From positions 1 to 16,350 of the forward strand of contig DIYG01000113.1 of NCBI GenBank assembly GCA_002428935.1: a stretch of DNA of 16,350 nt. The letters run 5' to 3'. Shown in pieces: positions 14,283-16,350 of the stretch. Each line of letters starts with the position of its first letter. Positions within the stretch are counted from its first letter, which is position 1. This stretch comes from Halieaceae bacterium UBA6060 (GTDB lineage: Bacteria; Pseudomonadota; Gammaproteobacteria; Pseudomonadales; Halieaceae). A program made the position numbers and the translations under genes. The notes below the pieces were generated by a model that saw nothing but the letters and a program-made list of their open reading frames with translations, searched no databases and was not told the DNA's origin.

Positions 14283-16030
14283 TAGGGCATTGCCGAGGGC
14301 TCAAGCCCCTGGCCTCGGAAGGGTACAAACTGACCGTGGCGATCTGAGTTCAATACGCCGTCGCGAAGAGCAAACTCACCCCCGAGGAGCACATGGTGAA
14401 CACCGCGAGCGTGTTTTCCCGGATCGCTCCAGGTTGCTTCGTCGACAACCGTTCTCGGGTCGAAGATGGTGATATCGGCAATCGCGCCTTCGCGCAGTAC
14501 GCCCCGGTCCGTAAGCCGGAGATAGCTCGCCGGGAGTCCGCTCATTTTATGGACAGCCTCCTCAAGGCTTAGGACCCCCCACTCCCGCACGTAGCGCCCG
14601 AGCACTCTAGCGAAGGTTCCGCGACCGCGAGGGTGGGATGGATTCAACTCTTCTCCGTCTGAAGCAATCATGGCCCAGGGCTGCTTCATGAGGATCCGCA
14701 GGTCTTCCTCCTGGATGGCGCCGAGGGTAACCATGGCGGTGTCTCCTTCTGAGACGAGGATACGGCGCAGGAGCTCAAAAGGATGGTCTCCCAACTCCTC
14801 GGCGAGGTCGCGGACGATCCGGCCTTCGTAGCCTTTCTGATCGCTCACAACAATACGCAGTGATCCGTAGCCCACGGTTGCTATCCAGCTGTACTGACCA
14901 GCGGGTGGCTTCTCGTTGTACCGCTGGGCGTTCGCCAGGGTACTGTCATCCGCACGAAACGTGGCCCAATAGCTGCGAAGGTCCTTAACGAGTTTTTTCT
15001 CGGCCGGTGAACCTTTGTGACCGCTCAACTTCAGGAGTGTCATCCGCTGACGAAGCTCTACGCCCGTGGCGTCGTCGCCCGGTAGCAACAACTCCCACAC
15101 GGGTCTGGTGGATGCACCGTCGTAGGGGTAGAGGTCTGTGGTGATGTCTTCTCCGCTATCGATGCGACTCTGCAGCAGCGCGACCAATACTGGACCTTTA
15201 CCAAAGTTTTTGCTCCCCACCGCTTTGATATGGGCGGGGTGGGCCGCCACGCCCGCGGCGCGCGCGGTGTCTAGGCATTCCCTATGGGAAGCGACGAGAT
15301 CATTCACGGGATCGCGAACATGGGAGTCATAGACTCCCCCGAACGGTTCCACAACCCGGGCCAATTCGGTCATTTCCCTTGAGCTTGCATAGTTGCCGGG
15401 TAGGTACATGAGCCCGGAAGATAAACCGGTAGCACCCAATTCCATGGCGTTTCGTATCTGGCTCTTCATGGCCGCTAGTTCCGCCGCGTTCGGTGCGCGT
15501 TGCTCCATACCCATAACACTTCGGCGCACAGCGTTGTGGCCGGCGAGGAACATGAAGTTCACGCCGATGAGCTTTTGTTCTGCGTAGGCGCGGAATTGCC
15601 TCAGGTCTTCAAGAGCCAGGTAGCCGTCGCCACCAATAACGCTGAGGGTGACGCCTTGTCGGAGATAGCCTTCACTCGCCGCAGCCTGAGGTTGATAGAA
15701 AGCCCGGTCGATATGGCTGTGGACATCGATAAAGCCCGGCGCAACGACCAGGCCCCTCGCATTGATACGCCTTGGCGATGAGGCCTTGCTCAAATCGCCA
15801 ATGGTGGTGATGCGACCGTTCTTGATACCCAGGTCTGCGGCTAGGGCGGGGTTCCCAAGACCATCAACAATACTTCCGTGATCGATGATCAGGTCGTAGA
15901 GGGTGGTATTTTCCGAGAGCGCAATGGGCGCGATGAATAGCATCGGCGTCGTGCCGTACAGGAAAAGCCTCAGAAATGAGCGAAGTAAACTGGCGCAAAG
16001 GCCTGCGACAGTATCCCGTAATCGACTCAT
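14282..16030 (-). CDS. Exported N-acyl-D-amino-acid deacylase-like amidohydrolase
   Basis: A 582-residue metal hydrolase of the D-aminoacylase family with a long hydrophobic N-terminus (about 10-38, ending APIALS) that looks like a signal peptide, so it probably works in the periplasm. Seen: DxHSHID with His104/His106, SHVRD with His237, HPAHIK with His267, and Asp458 in IASDGEE, the expected metal and catalytic positions. Odd: the cysteine that bridges metals in D-aminoacylase (GNCG) is replaced by GGDG, with Asp135 at that place. Family knowledge: members remove N-acyl groups from D-amino acids or D-Glu/D-Asp. The ATG at 16030 overlaps the TGA of the upstream peptidase gene (ATGA) and has no ribosome site, implying coupling. 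Substrate is not certain; some relatives act as prolidase- or hydantoinase-like amidohydrolases. Confidence 0.85.
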   Translation of the reverse strand: MSRLRDTVAGLCASLLRSFLRLFLYGTTPMLFIAPIALSENTTLYDLIIDHGSIVDGLGNPALAADLGIKNGRITTIGDLSKASSPRRINARGLVVAPGFIDVHSHIDRAFYQPQAAASEGYLRQGVTLSVIGGDGYLALEDLRQFRAYAEQKLIGVNFMFLAGHNAVRRSVMGMEQRAPNAAELAAMKSQIRNAMELGATGLSSGLMYLPGNYASSREMTELARVVEPFGGVYDSHVRDPVNDLVASHRECLDTARAAGVAAHPAHIKAVGSKNFGKGPVLVALLQSRIDSGEDITTDLYPYDGASTRPVWELLLPGDDATGVELRQRMTLLKLSGHKGSPAEKKLVKDLRSYWATFRADDSTLANAQRYNEKPPAGQYSWIATVGYGSLRIVVSDQKGYEGRIVRDLAEELGDHPFELLRRILVSEGDTAMVTLGAIQEEDLRILMKQPWAMIASDGEELNPSHPRGRGTFARVLGRYVREWGVLSLEEAVHKMSGLPASYLRLTDRGVLREGAIADITIFDPRTVVDEATWSDPGKHARGVHHVLLGGEFALRDGVLNSDRHGQFVPFRGQGLEPSAMP

Positions 16031-16350
16031 TGGGTCAGGCGGTTGTGTTGCCGAAGGATGTCCTGAAGTCGCTCTTCGGGAAGTTCGTAGACCGTTAAGT
16101 CGTTAGCGCCGGTCATCGTCTCTGCCGCTACAAGGGCATTGATAATGGCTTCTTCGACGGACTCGACGGCGCCCTGGAAAAGCCCATTCAAAACTGTCCC
16201 GTTAGTCGCTGTCGGCGCTTCGATGGTAGTGCGGGAGTCTTCCATGCGGCTCGTGTTGGCGGTGGAGAAAGCGAGGACGATTTCACCGGACATGTGCCCG
16301 CCGATGCTGCCGTTACGGCCCACGCCAAGGCTCGCTCGGCGGGCGAGTCG
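16027..16350 (-). CDS. P1-family aminopeptidase (DmpA/BapA-type), C-terminal part only
   Basis: The reading frame is open to the window edge; 107 C-terminal residues are visible, beginning RLARRASLGVGRNGS and continuing GGHMSGEIVLAFSTAN, the strand and helix end of L-aminopeptidase/D-esterase DmpA and beta-aminopeptidase BapA. The SGE triplet matches the serine and glutamate that assist the N-terminal nucleophile in BapA (Ser288, Glu290); the nucleophile itself lies outside the window. Family knowledge: these self-cleaving Ntn-like enzymes release N-terminal residues, including D-Ala amides and beta-peptides. First visible gene of the operon and 4-nt overlap (ATGA) with the deacylase. Start and any signal peptide cannot be seen. 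Confidence 0.85.
   Translation of the reverse strand, partial: RLARRASLGVGRNGSIGGHMSGEIVLAFSTANTSRMEDSRTTIEAPTATNGTVLNGLFQGAVESVEEAIINALVAAETMTGANDLTVYELPEERLQDILRQHNRLTQ

Noticed and set aside
1..16350. Search for CRISPR, tRNA, insertion sequences, toxin-antitoxin or phage-defence genes
   Set aside because: No spaced direct repeats, cloverleaf sequence, transposase, integrase or defence-type motifs were found in any reading frame.

Overview
The window reads as ordinary chromosomal DNA of a Gram-negative bacterium, most likely a marine or aquatic gammaproteobacterium (Cellvibrionales/Halieaceae-like). The grounds are a lipobox-type outer-membrane lipoprotein, polyhydroxybutyrate-type metabolism, a DgcN/DgcA pair and an acyl-ACP-reductase-like protein. 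That taxonomic guess is inference; nothing here fixes the genus. There are no tRNA, rRNA, CRISPR, insertion-sequence or phage signatures, and coding density is high.

Left part (1-4765): a minus-strand flavoprotein of the nitroreductase superfamily with the iodotyrosine-deiodinase substrate triad is divergent from a secreted pectin-acetylesterase/Notum-type lipoprotein, which ends at a strong hairpin. After about 450 non-coding bases come a D-3-hydroxybutyrate dehydrogenase and a patatin-like lipase on the plus strand, a pairing that suggests turnover of polyhydroxybutyrate or lipid. The patatin gene converges with the next operon and both genes stop in the same CTAG.

Middle (4762-9937, minus strand): a three-gene glycosylation module resembling GtrA/GtrB/GtrC (lipid-linked sugar synthase, flippase, multi-spanning GT-C-like transferase). 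It is followed by a 712-residue protein: an uncharacterised N-terminal half, an acyl-ACP-reductase-like C-terminal half with its catalytic cysteine, and a histone-H1-like Lys/Ala tail.

Right part (10138-16350, minus strand): a six-gene, tightly coupled operon. In transcription order it holds a P1-family (DmpA/BapA-type) aminopeptidase (cut by the window edge), an exported N-acyl-D-amino-acid deacylase-like amidohydrolase, a YkvI-type transporter, DgcN (DUF1611), DgcA/dipeptide epimerase and a low-specificity threonine aldolase. Stops and starts overlap or lie 10-24 nt apart. The most economical reading is a unit for scavenging D-amino-acid-containing peptides or N-acyl-D-amino acids, for example from peptidoglycan: exported hydrolases release small D-compounds, YkvI imports them, and DgcN/DgcA invert D-Glu through N-acetylation and racemisation. 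The aldolase would finish beta-hydroxy amino acids. This is the best candidate for an undescribed system in the window, followed by the three-part acyl-reductase protein.
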